Part shown: positions 7,995 to 15,846 of the stretch, in pieces | Layout: every line of letters begins with the position of its first letter | Numbering within the stretch: the stretch's first letter is position 1 | Assembly (NCBI RefSeq): GCF_050750585.1 | Contig: NZ_JBOJLM010000005.1 | Location: forward strand, 124,001 to 188,000 | Origin: Salinimicrobium sp050750585 | GTDB taxonomy: Bacteria > Bacteroidota > Bacteroidia > Flavobacteriales > Flavobacteriaceae | Direction: 5' to 3' | DNA length: 64,000 nucleotides | Program-made: the position numbers and the translations under genes | Notes under the pieces: generated by a model | Told to the model about the DNA's origin: nothing | Databases searched by the model: none | The model's input: only the letters and a program-made list of their open reading frames with translations

Positions 7995-9434
7995 TTAATT
8001 AGCCGCGGCAAAAAAATCATCTTTAAATCCTATGAGATAGACCTTCTCCTGTGCCCGGGTAACCGCAGTATACAACCACCGCAGGTAATCTTTATCTACC
8101 CCGTTGGGAAGATAGGGCTGCTCCACAAAAACGGTGTTCCATTGCCCACCCTGTGATTTATGACAGGTCATGGCATAAGAAAATTTAATTTGCAGGGCGT
8201 TGAAGTACTTGTTGTTCTTCACTTTTAAAAACTTCTTGTACTTGGTACGTTCTTCTTCATAATCTTTCATCACCTCCTGGTAGAGTTGGTTTGACTCTTC
8301 ATAAGTCAGCGATGGGTGGTTACTTTCAAGGGTATCCAGCAGCACTACCGTTTCAATGGGCTGCATGTTGGGGTAATCTACCATTTGCGCCTTGATCTCG
8401 GCAAACCTGAAGCCATACAATTCTTTTATCGCAAAGATTTCCAGCACCTTAATAATATCACCATTGGCAATAAAACCGGCTTCGCTACTGGGCTTCACCC
8501 AAAAATAGTTATTCTTGACCACCATCAAATAATCTCCCGAAGAGATCTCTTCTTCCTGAAACAAAATACGGTTTCTTATTTGCTGGTTGTAGAGGTTTGC
8601 ACGCTTGTTAGATCGCACTATAATTGTGGTGTCCTCGTGCCCCAGGTTGCGGTAAGAATCTTCAATGGCTTCCATGATCTCATACCCGTCTATAAGCCTC
8701 ACCACATCTTTTTTATTGCTCAATTCAAACCTGAAGCTTTCATAGAACTCTTCTCTTAAGGCCTCCCGGATCAAGGTTGCATTGTGCAGAATATCGCTTT
8801 CTTCACTTTGCCTAACCACCTCATCAAGTTCTATATGCGTTACTTCTTTTAAGTATGTATTCTGAAGTTTTTGCTCCTCAAGTGCGGGGCTCACTTCAAG
8901 CTTTACCGGTGGTAACTGGGCAGTATCTCCTATAAAGATCAATTTGCAGTTGTGGCCCGAGTAGACATACTGAAGCAGGTCGTCTAACAAAGACCCATTT
9001 TCAAACATCTGGGCGTCGTTATTGACATCGGGGATCATTGAAGCTTCATCGACAATAAAGATGCTGTTGCGGTGCTTGTTGGGCTGCAGCACGAAACTTA
9101 CCCCGGCACCCGATTTTTTCTTCGGAAAATAGATCTTCTTGTGAATGGTAAAAGCCTCACGGCCCGAATAGTTGGCAATTACTTTCGCCGCCCGGCCTGT
9201 TGGCGCCAGCAGGATGCCACTTTTTTTGACCTGCCACAGGTTTTTTACTAAAGAACTTATAATTGTAGTCTTCCCTGTACCGGCAAAACCTTTAAGAAGA
9301 AATAAAGATTCTTTACTGCCTTCCATTACAAAAGTCGCCAGCTGCTGCAGCGCAATATCCTGTTTTACTTTAGCTTCAAATTTGAGATCTTTTAATAAGA
9401 GTTTATAGAATGTGGCAGCGTTTAGTTTTTCCAT
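7995..9434 (-). CDS. RecD-like SF1 DNA helicase (AAA ATPase)
   Basis: The protein has 479 aa. Superfamily 1 motifs appear in order: Walker A LKGFAGTGKTT near residue 50, Walker B IFIVDEASM, GDTAQLPPV (motif III), and near the C-terminus YAMTCHKSQGGQW and YTAVTRAQEKVYLIG (motifs V and VI of the RecD/TraA/Pif1 group). It should unwind DNA using ATP. The short length without a RecD2-type N-terminal extension fits the stand-alone form usual in Flavobacteriia. An ATG two codons earlier (9440) is also possible; I chose the second because it begins MEKLNAATF. The biological role, repair or recombination, is inferred only. Confidence 0.85.
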   Translation of the reverse strand: MEKLNAATFYKLLLKDLKFEAKVKQDIALQQLATFVMEGSKESLFLLKGFAGTGKTTIISSLVKNLWQVKKSGILLAPTGRAAKVIANYSGREAFTIHKKIYFPKKKSGAGVSFVLQPNKHRNSIFIVDEASMIPDVNNDAQMFENGSLLDDLLQYVYSGHNCKLIFIGDTAQLPPVKLEVSPALEEQKLQNTYLKEVTHIELDEVVRQSEESDILHNATLIREALREEFYESFRFELSNKKDVVRLIDGYEIMEAIEDSYRNLGHEDTTIIVRSNKRANLYNQQIRNRILFQEEEISSGDYLMVVKNNYFWVKPSSEAGFIANGDIIKVLEIFAIKELYGFRFAEIKAQMVDYPNMQPIETVVLLDTLESNHPSLTYEESNQLYQEVMKDYEEERTKYKKFLKVKNNKYFNALQIKFSYAMTCHKSQGGQWNTVFVEQPYLPNGVDKDYLRWLYTAVTRAQEKVYLIGFKDDFFAAAN

Positions 9435-9487
9435 GATCATTTTCCGTCGAAGCCCAAAGATAACAAGGTTTTTTTCTGAAGAATCTT

Positions 9488-9515
9488 TTGTGAATAAAAA
9501 AAAATTGTAGATTTG
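9488..9515 (+). promoter_or_regulatory. Promoter of the 9551-11952 operon
   Basis: A TTG at 9488-9490 and TAGATTTG at 9508-9515 are separated by 17 bases, fitting the Bacteroidota sigma-A pattern TTG-N17-23-TAnnTTTG. The predicted transcript start is near 9522, about 30 bases before the first ATG. Confidence 0.55.
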
Positions 9516-9550
9516 CGTGGATACTAAAATAAATCTTAAACTGCACCCGC

Positions 9551-10201
9551 ATGAAACTTGTCATTCAGTTAGTTCTTTGGATTGTGATCATCTTCCTGGG
9601 ATACCTGGTTTTTAATTCTGTTTACGAGCCTATACAATTTAATAAAGTTAAGGAGGCAAGATATGCCAAAGTAATAGAAAAGCTTAAAGATATTAGAGAT
9701 GCCGAACTCGCACACCGTACGGTGACGGGAGAATTTGAAGGCAATTGGGAAAATTTAGTTCGGTTTATTGATACCGCACAATTTACCCTTACACAAAGAA
9801 GGGATACCACCGTAATGGATGAAGAATACAGAAAGACATACGGGGTTGACCGAAGAGTTGAAATTGTAGTAGTTGACACTCTTGGATACAAATCTGTAAA
9901 AGACTCTCTTTTCAAAGGATCTGATCGTTACAAGACAATGATGAACGTTCCTATTAAAGGAGTAGATGCCAGGTTTGAACTTGATGCAGGTACTCTTGAT
10001 AAGAGTGGTACTCAAATCCCTGTTTTTGAAGCAAAAGTTTCTAAGAAAGTGATACTTCACGATCAAGACAAAGATCTTGTAAACCAGGAGCAGCAGGTTG
10101 TATCTGTAGACAACGTAAACGGCCCTGCCATTAGCGTTGGTTCTATGGAAGAAGTAAAAACCAGCGGTAACTGGCCTTTAAAATATGGTGACGCAGAGTA
10201 G
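9551..10201 (+). CDS. Conserved membrane-anchored protein of unknown function
   Basis: The product has 216 aa. Residues 4-22 form a single N-terminal membrane anchor (LVIQLVLWIVIIFLGYLVF). The rest is a soluble, charged and beta-rich domain with EARYAKVIEKLKDIRDAELA (helical) and later VEIVVVDTLGY. The gene heads an operon with a DUF3822 protein and rsmD, an arrangement I associate with Flavobacteriia, but I do not recognise a defined function. The stop overlaps the next gene by 17 bases, indicating tight coupling. It could act at the cytoplasmic membrane with its body in the periplasm. Confidence 0.7.
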   Translation: MKLVIQLVLWIVIIFLGYLVFNSVYEPIQFNKVKEARYAKVIEKLKDIRDAELAHRTVTGEFEGNWENLVRFIDTAQFTLTQRRDTTVMDEEYRKTYGVDRRVEIVVVDTLGYKSVKDSLFKGSDRYKTMMNVPIKGVDARFELDAGTLDKSGTQIPVFEAKVSKKVILHDQDKDLVNQEQQVVSVDNVNGPAISVGSMEEVKTSGNWPLKYGDAE

Positions 10202-11015
10202 GCAAATAAACTACGAAAATATAAAGTTGTCCATTCAGGTTAGCCTGAATGGACTTTCTTTTTGTGCCCTGTCTAAAGATGAAAAAAGGATTGTTTTTTT
10301 CAGGGACATCCTCTTTTCCCGAAAACTCAATCCGGCACAGGTGCTGCAGCAAATAGAAAAACAGTACGAGCAGGAGCCTTTTTTGAGTAGTGGAAACCCT
10401 GAGGTTATTGTGCTTTTTTCGAATGAATTGTACAGCCTTGTACCTATCGAATTCTTTGAAGAGGAAAATGCTTCGGAATATCTCAAGTACAACACCAAGA
10501 TCCTGGAGACCGATTATGTAGCAAAGGACGATATTGTTTCCGCAGAAATTGTGAACGTATATATTCCTTACACCAATATCAATAACTTCTTTTTTGACAG
10601 GTATGGGGAATTTGAATACCGCCACAGCGTAAGTGTGCTGGCAGAAGAATTTCAAATTCAAAACCGCTTCCAAAAAGAAGGCACAAGGGTTTACCTCAAC
10701 TGTTTTCCCGGAGGTTATGACCTGCTTGTGTACCAACAGGGAAAATTAATATTGGCAAACAGCTTTAACTGCAACAGCCGCGAAGATTTTATTTATTATT
10801 TGCTCTTTTGCGCAGAACAGCTTGATCTTGATCCTTCCAGTTTTGAATTGATCCTCTTAGGAAGGATAAGGGAGAAATCAGATTATTACGAAATTGCATA
10901 CACTTATGTGAAGGAAATTAAGTTCCTTCAAAGTTCTTTTGGTTACATTTTTAATGGCAAAGAAGAACCTCCAAAAGGTTATATGCATTACACTCTTTTT
11001 AAAGCACTCGAATGA
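10185..11015 (+). CDS. DUF3822 family protein
   Basis: The protein has 276 aa. It shows the DUF3822 pattern: an N-terminal LSIQVSLNGLSFCALSKDE stretch, a central LVPIEFFEEENASEYLKYNT stretch and a C-terminal YTYVKEIKFLQ region. The domain resembles an actin-like ATPase/PilM-type fold in outline, but that is inference. The family is restricted largely to Bacteroidota and nearly always lies next to rsmD. Here it overlaps rsmD by four bases (ATGA) and the upstream membrane protein by 17, so the three are one translational unit. There is no signal peptide, so it is cytoplasmic. Function unknown. Confidence 0.8.
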   Translation: MVTQSRQINYENIKLSIQVSLNGLSFCALSKDEKRIVFFRDILFSRKLNPAQVLQQIEKQYEQEPFLSSGNPEVIVLFSNELYSLVPIEFFEEENASEYLKYNTKILETDYVAKDDIVSAEIVNVYIPYTNINNFFFDRYGEFEYRHSVSVLAEEFQIQNRFQKEGTRVYLNCFPGGYDLLVYQQGKLILANSFNCNSREDFIYYLLFCAEQLDLDPSSFELILLGRIREKSDYYEIAYTYVKEIKFLQSSFGYIFNGKEEPPKGYMHYTLFKALE

Positions 11016-11545
11016 GAATAGTTTCAGGAATACATAAAGGGAAAAAGATCATCGCTCCAAAAAAACTTCCGGTAAGACCTACTACAGATTTTGCCAAGGA
11101 AGCGCTTTTCAATATCCTGAACAATCAGTACCATTTTTCGGCTTTAAAAGTGATAGATCTTTTTAGTGGTACCGGAAACATTACTTACGAGTTTGGCTCC
11201 CGCGGCGCAGTAGAGATCATTGCAGTTGATGCTCACTTTGAATGTGTAAAGTTCATCAACAAAAAATCTGAAGAGCTCGATTTACCTGTTAGAACTGTAA
11301 AAAGTGATGTCTTCAAATTTCTTAAAGCTACCACCGAAACTGCTAACATCATTTTTGCCGATCCGCCTTACGATTTTGAGGCTGACGTTCTTCAACAAAT
11401 TGTAGAAACAACATTTTCAAGAGGGCTTCTGGAAGAAGGCGGCTCCCTCATCATTGAGCATAGTAAAAGAATAGATCTTTCCCATATAGAACATTTTCAA
11501 AATGTAAGAAAATACGGTAATTCAGTTTTTAGTTTTTTTTCTTAA
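11012..11545 (+). CDS. rsmD: 16S rRNA (guanine-966 N2)-methyltransferase
   Basis: The product has 177 aa. It uses S-adenosylmethionine to methylate G966 of 16S rRNA during 30S assembly. Visible motifs are the N-terminal MRIVSGIHKGKKI, RPTTDFAKEALFNIL at about residues 28-42, the SAM-binding VIDLFSGTGN at about 48-57, and the catalytic FADPPYDF (NPPY-type) near residue 115. The length is as expected for the family. It overlaps the DUF3822 gene and is followed after eight bases by a STAS-like gene. Confidence 0.93.
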   Translation: MRIVSGIHKGKKIIAPKKLPVRPTTDFAKEALFNILNNQYHFSALKVIDLFSGTGNITYEFGSRGAVEIIAVDAHFECVKFINKKSEELDLPVRTVKSDVFKFLKATTETANIIFADPPYDFEADVLQQIVETTFSRGLLEEGGSLIIEHSKRIDLSHIEHFQNVRKYGNSVFSFFS

Positions 11546-11553
11546 CTTAGAAG

Positions 11554-11952
11554 ATGTGTTTACCTCTTAAAATAGTTGAGTTGGAATTCACCGTTCTCGA
11601 ATTCTATCCAAACTACGTTTTTTCCCAACCCAGGGAAGGACAGGTTTTGGAAGGAAAGAAAATGACCGATCTTGTTGAAGCTTGTTCAAGTTTCTACAAC
11701 GGAAAATACTATGTTTATCTTGCCAACCGGATTAATGACTACAATGTTAATCCCACAGTTAACCTCAATCTGCACAAAGAGAAGAATCTTGCAGGAGTTG
11801 GGATAATTTGCAAAAAGGAATCAGCTTTTAAATCTGCCACCTTTGAAAAACAATTTTCCAAGATCCCTTATGAAATTTTTCGCGATCTCGAATCTGCTTT
11901 AAAGTGGGTAAATAACCTTATTGCAGAGAAGAATAAAAAAGCAGACCTATAA
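11554..11952 (+). CDS. STAS/SpoIIAA-like small protein
   Basis: The protein has 132 aa. The pattern of alternating strands and helices, with a NGKYYVYLANRIND stretch in the middle and a C-terminal FRDLESALKWVNNLI helix, resembles small STAS/SEC14-like proteins that Bacteroidota genomes carry in many copies. This is a fold-level guess, and the partner and function are unknown. It is the last gene of the operon that begins at 9551. Its stop codon (11950-11952) lies inside the 3' end of the convergent rnpB gene, so the two transcripts are complementary at their ends. Confidence 0.6.
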   Translation: MCLPLKIVELEFTVLEFYPNYVFSQPREGQVLEGKKMTDLVEACSSFYNGKYYVYLANRINDYNVNPTVNLNLHKEKNLAGVGIICKKESAFKSATFEKQFSKIPYEIFRDLESALKWVNNLIAEKNKKADL

Positions 11953-12274
11953 GCCGGATTCTGTACTCCAACTCCGATATCTATCGGGATGAAGCCCTTA
12001 TCATTTATCTGAAGCTTTTGTTACCAAAAGCCTTTAGCTGCCTACCCTCCGGCAACGAACGGGCAATTCTTAACAGCCGGTATACATGGCATTGCACCGC
12101 ATAGAGTTTACCTGATTTCACTACAGCATTATCTGTACATCCTTTCTGTTGCACTGGTCCTCCCTTACAAAGAAGGTGATGGGCGTTACCCACAATGCTG
12201 CCCTGTGGTGTCCGGACTTTCCTCCACCCCATCCCAATAGTATTGGTGCCGGGGCAGCGATAAGGCGGTCTGCT
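11941..12274 (-). ncRNA. rnpB: RNase P RNA (bacterial class A)
   Basis: On the minus strand the conserved RNase P elements occur in order. GGAGGAAAGTCCGGAC lies near the 5' end, followed by CACAGGGCAGCATTGTGGGT and AACGCCCATCACC, and the 3' end carries AGAATCCGGCTTATAGGTC, the strand that pairs back with the 5' half. The RNA is the catalytic subunit that trims the 5' leader of tRNA precursors. The 5' end is placed about seven bases after a TATATTTG box; the 3' end is followed by a run of six T on the minus strand (about 11935-11940), a plausible terminator. The ends are good to a few bases. Confidence 0.95.
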
Positions 12275-12279
12275 TGCTG

Positions 12280-12287
12280 CAAATATA
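12280..12287 (-). promoter_or_regulatory. -7 box (TATATTTG) of rnpB
   Basis: TATATTTG on the minus strand, placed about seven bases before the expected 5' end of RNase P RNA, matches the TAnnTTTG consensus exactly. A half-copy of the dispersed palindrome (GTCATTTTTGA) lies just upstream at 12299-12309. Confidence 0.6.
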
Positions 12288-12400
12288 CACTTATAATGTC
12301 ATTTTTGAGAGGTATGAAATACACGTGTACGCTTAAGCAAGTAAACAGGTAATTGTGGATAAAAACCCGGTGATAATTCCCGGCTTCGGTTTTGTATTTT

Positions 12401-12408
12401 TATATTTG
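12401..12408 (+). promoter_or_regulatory. -7 box (TATATTTG) of dnaX
   Basis: An exact TAnnTTTG match lies 18 bases before the dnaX start codon. It is divergent from the rnpB promoter about 115 bases away. No clear -33 TTG at the right spacing. Confidence 0.5.
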
Positions 12409-12426
12409 TGCATCTAAAACATTTCA

Positions 12427-14370
12427 ATGGAACACTTTGTAGTCTCGGCCAGAAAATACCGTCCTCAAACTTTTAAAGATGTTGTGGGCCAGCAGGCTAT
12501 TACCAACACGCTACTCAACGCCATTGAACATAATCACCTGGCACAGGCACTTCTTTTTACAGGTCCGCGTGGGGTTGGGAAAACTACCTGCGCCCGTATT
12601 CTTGCCAAAAAGATCAACCAGGATGGAAATCAGGATCCCAATGAAGATTTTGCTTTCAATATCTTTGAACTCGATGCCGCTTCAAACAACTCGGTAGACG
12701 ATATCCGGAATTTAATTGACCAGGTGCGAATTCCGCCCCAGGTTGGCAAGTACAAAGTCTATATCATAGATGAGGTGCACATGCTGTCTCAGGCCGCTTT
12801 CAACGCTTTCCTCAAAACGCTTGAAGAGCCGCCAAGGCACGCCATTTTTATTTTGGCAACTACCGAAAAGCATAAGATCATCCCTACTATTCTTTCCCGT
12901 TGTCAAATATTCGATTTTAAAAGGATAACGGTAAAAGATGCCAAACAATACCTGAGCTACATTGCAGAACAGGAAGGCGTAGAAGCCGAAGACGATGCAC
13001 TGCACATCATTGCCCAAAAAGCTGATGGCGCCATGAGAGATGCGCTTTCTATTTACGACAGGGTAGTGAGCTTTAGTGGTAAAAACCTCACCAGGCAGGC
13101 AGTTACCGAAAACCTGAATGTACTCGATTACGACACCTACATTTCTGCTACAGATCTAATTCTAAAAAATGACATTCCGCAGCTACTTTTATTATTCAAT
13201 GAAATCTTGAGCCACGGCTTTGACGGGCATCATTTCATTGCGGGGCTTGCATCACATTTTAGAGATCTACTGGTATGTAAAGATCCCAAGACCATCAACC
13301 TTCTTGAAGTGGGAGACAATACCAAAGCTTTGTACTACAGGCAATCTCAGGAAGCTTCTTCCTCTTTTCTTCTGAAGGGTATAGAGCTGGCCAACCAGTG
13401 TGATCTACAGTACAAGAGCAGCCGAAATCAACGGCTTTTGGTGGAACTTTGTCTCATGCAACTAGCCTCAGTCACTTTTAGCGACGAAAAAAAAAAGGAT
13501 AGCAGCTACATAATTCCGCCAAACCATTTTACCGGAGCTCCCATTCCCGCTCCGGCACTTAAGCTTTCTTCCAAAGAGAAAGAAGTAGTTGTCAACAACG
13601 AATACGCTAAAGGAGATTCGGCCGCACCCACTGAAGCCCAGCTACCAAAACCGGCACCGGCAGGGTCCGCTGCCGATTGTGCTCCCATAACTCCTGAACT
13701 TAAGAAAGAAGAGCCAGCTACACCAGAAACTTCAGCCGAAGAAAAAACTTCAGTTGAAACAGCTGTAACTTCAACCCCGGAAACTTCAGCCGGAGAAAAA
13801 ATTTCAGATGAAAATGCTATTTTAGACCCTGCTGCTGCCGGTGTTCCTTCCGCAAAAACATCCGTAAAAGATTCCGAAGAGAAAACAGCTATAGCTGAAC
13901 AACCTGCTCCCAAAAAGGTATCGGGACTTTCTTTGAAGAGTATTCAGAAGAAAAAAGAACTGGAAGCTCAAAAGCGGGAGATTAAAGCTGAAGAGGAAGT
14001 TGTCAAAAATGGCAAATTTACAGAAGAACAAATGCAGGCAGCCTGGCAGCAATTTAGCGAAGAGCAGAACGATAAAGGAGAAAAGATCCTGGCTTCGATC
14101 ATGCATACTGACACTCCTGCCCTTATGGGGAAAAATATTTGTGTTGAACTTCCCAACGAAACCATGAAGCTGGAGCTGGAGAAAGTGCAGTATCATTTGA
14201 TGGGTTTTCTCAAGGAAAAACTTCAAAATACACACATACAACTGAAGGTCACGGTAAATGAAAAAGCTGAAAAGAAATTTGCATTTACACCCATTGAAAA
14301 ATTCGAGAAACTAAGGGAGAAAAACCCGCTTATCGAAAAGTTACGTTCCACATTTGATTTAGATATATAA
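12427..14370 (+). CDS. dnaX: DNA polymerase III subunit gamma/tau
   Basis: The product has 647 aa. It is the clamp-loader ATPase of the replisome. Family features include FKDVVGQQAI, Walker A FTGPRGVGKTTCARILA near residue 45, the IIDEVHMLS Walker B near 115, and an SRC arginine-finger sequence near 159. The segment that in most bacteria holds four zinc-binding cysteines (about residues 62-82) has none here; it reads KKINQDGNQDPNEDFAFN. After residue 360 a low-complexity linker rich in P, A, E and T follows (two TPETSAE/GEK repeats), then a C-terminal domain of about 130 residues. The stop overlaps miaE by one base (TAATG). Confidence 0.95.
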   Translation: MEHFVVSARKYRPQTFKDVVGQQAITNTLLNAIEHNHLAQALLFTGPRGVGKTTCARILAKKINQDGNQDPNEDFAFNIFELDAASNNSVDDIRNLIDQVRIPPQVGKYKVYIIDEVHMLSQAAFNAFLKTLEEPPRHAIFILATTEKHKIIPTILSRCQIFDFKRITVKDAKQYLSYIAEQEGVEAEDDALHIIAQKADGAMRDALSIYDRVVSFSGKNLTRQAVTENLNVLDYDTYISATDLILKNDIPQLLLLFNEILSHGFDGHHFIAGLASHFRDLLVCKDPKTINLLEVGDNTKALYYRQSQEASSSFLLKGIELANQCDLQYKSSRNQRLLVELCLMQLASVTFSDEKKKDSSYIIPPNHFTGAPIPAPALKLSSKEKEVVVNNEYAKGDSAAPTEAQLPKPAPAGSAADCAPITPELKKEEPATPETSAEEKTSVETAVTSTPETSAGEKISDENAILDPAAAGVPSAKTSVKDSEEKTAIAEQPAPKKVSGLSLKSIQKKKELEAQKREIKAEEEVVKNGKFTEEQMQAAWQQFSEEQNDKGEKILASIMHTDTPALMGKNICVELPNETMKLELEKVQYHLMGFLKEKLQNTHIQLKVTVNEKAEKKFAFTPIEKFEKLREKNPLIEKLRSTFDLDI

Positions 14371-14951
14371 TGTTAGGTCTAAAATTACCCACAGACCCGC
14401 GATGGGTCAATATCGTTGAAAAGAATATTGAGGAGATCCTTACAGATCATGCTTACTGTGAACAAAAAGCTGCCTCTACGGCCATCTCACTTATTGTTAC
14501 CCACCCGGAATATTCAGAGCTTGTCACGGCTATGACTGCTTTAGCGAGAGAGGAAATGGGGCATTTTAAAATGGTTCACGATCGTATTTTGGAGCGAGGG
14601 CTAACCCTTGGCAGGGACAGAAAGGATGAATACGTGTTAAAACTGCTGACCTTCTTCCCAAAGGGCGGAAGCCGACTTACAAACCTTACGCACCGTCTAC
14701 TTTACGCAGCATTAATTGAAGCGCGCAGTTGTGAACGCTTTCGGTTACTTTCAGAAAATCTTGAGGATAGGAAACTGGCAGAATTCTACCGCAGCTTAAT
14801 GGTGAGTGAAGCCAATCATTACACGATGTTTCTCAATTTTGCCCGGCAATACGGTGACCGCAAAGAGGTGGACCAAAAATGGCAAAATCTACTTGAATTT
14901 GAGGCCGAAATCATGAAAGAGCTTGGCAAAAAGGAAACTATGCACGGCTAG
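14370..14951 (+). CDS. miaE: tRNA-(ms2io6A)-hydroxylase
   Basis: The protein has 193 aa. It hydroxylates the isopentenyl group of ms2i6A37 in tRNA using a di-iron centre. The ferritin-like iron ligands are visible as an early AYCEQKAAS (Glu), LAREEMGHF (E-x2-H), LIEARSCERF and SEANHYTMF (E-x2-H). The length agrees with the family. It is coupled to dnaX by a one-base overlap and runs 14 bases into the 3' end of the convergent ppx gene. Some Bacteroidota homologues are annotated simply as tRNA hydroxylase; the call is confident. Confidence 0.92.
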   Translation: MLGLKLPTDPRWVNIVEKNIEEILTDHAYCEQKAASTAISLIVTHPEYSELVTAMTALAREEMGHFKMVHDRILERGLTLGRDRKDEYVLKLLTFFPKGGSRLTNLTHRLLYAALIEARSCERFRLLSENLEDRKLAEFYRSLMVSEANHYTMFLNFARQYGDRKEVDQKWQNLLEFEAEIMKELGKKETMHG

Positions 14952-15846
14952 CCTCTTCCAGTGCCTCCTGGTACAGAGATTTAATAATCCCATCTGAAAG
15001 TCCTATTTTAGGTACATAGATTCGCCTGGCTCTCGTCCATTTCATAGCCGAGAGATATATTTTTGCAGCTGGCACTATCACATCTGCCCTATCCTGATTC
15101 AGGTTAAGCTCGGTGATACGTTCTTCGTAGGTAAAAGATTGCAAAAGTTGGTAATAAGAGCTCAGATATAGGAAACTAAGAGGTTTCCCATTGGCTTTAC
15201 CACTGCTTTTAAAGATATTGTTGATGTTTCCACCTGAGCCTATAAGATCGATTTTCGTGTAGTTACGGGTAATCTTCTTGATCCACTCTTCTACCTCATC
15301 CCATACTTCCTGCGAAACCATGTTTTCAAGTAATCTTACTGTTCCCAGTTTGAATGAACGGGAAGCAACGGTCTTTCCTTTTGAATAAAGCGTAAACTCG
15401 GTACTCCCACCCCCTACATCTACATAAAGATAGGTCTTGTCTGTCTGGATGAGCGCATGAAGATCGGTCGCGGCAATGATCGCAGCTTCATCGCTACCAT
15501 CTATAATATTGATCTCTACTCCTGTTTTTTCCAAAATAAGCTGCGCCACTTCCTCCCCATTTTCAGATTCCCGCATGGCCGAGGTGGCACAGGCCTTGAA
15601 CTTCTCTATCTTATGCGACTGCATTAACAATTTGAAAGCCTGCATGGTATCAACCATACGTTTGATATTCTCTTCGGAAATATTTTTGGTAAGAAACACA
15701 TCAGCTCCCAGCCTTATTGGCACCCGCACAAGGGAGGTTTTCTTGAAGATGGGTTCTCTGTGCTCCTGCTCGGTGATTGTCATTATTAACAATCTCACTG
15801 CGTTAGATCCAATATCTATGGCTGCAAACTTTCTTTGGTTGATCAA
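14938..15846 (-). CDS. ppx: Ppx/GppA-family exopolyphosphatase
   Basis: The product has 302 aa. It removes phosphate from polyphosphate ends or from pppGpp; the family does either. The actin-like ATPase fold is shown by the N-terminal AAIDIGSNAVRLLIM, ATSAMRESENGEE in the middle and the phosphate-binding DVGGGSTEF near residue 143. It is the short form of about 300 aa lacking the HD domain of E. coli Ppx, usual in Bacteroidota. The start overlaps the polyphosphate kinase stop by four bases, so synthesis and degradation enzymes are co-translated. Its 3' end overlaps miaE by 14 bases. Confidence 0.88.
   Translation of the reverse strand: MINQRKFAAIDIGSNAVRLLIMTITEQEHREPIFKKTSLVRVPIRLGADVFLTKNISEENIKRMVDTMQAFKLLMQSHKIEKFKACATSAMRESENGEEVAQLILEKTGVEINIIDGSDEAAIIAATDLHALIQTDKTYLYVDVGGGSTEFTLYSKGKTVASRSFKLGTVRLLENMVSQEVWDEVEEWIKKITRNYTKIDLIGSGGNINNIFKSSGKANGKPLSFLYLSSYYQLLQSFTYEERITELNLNQDRADVIVPAAKIYLSAMKWTRARRIYVPKIGLSDGIIKSLYQEALEEASRA

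Noticed and set aside
12005..12352. Open frames on both strands over the RNase P RNA region
   Set aside because: The sequence is a structural RNA with conserved RNase P elements; no protein features.
13506..13913. Open frame opposite the dnaX linker
   Set aside because: It mirrors the low-complexity P/A/E/T linker of tau; Ser/Ala/Val-rich nonsense.
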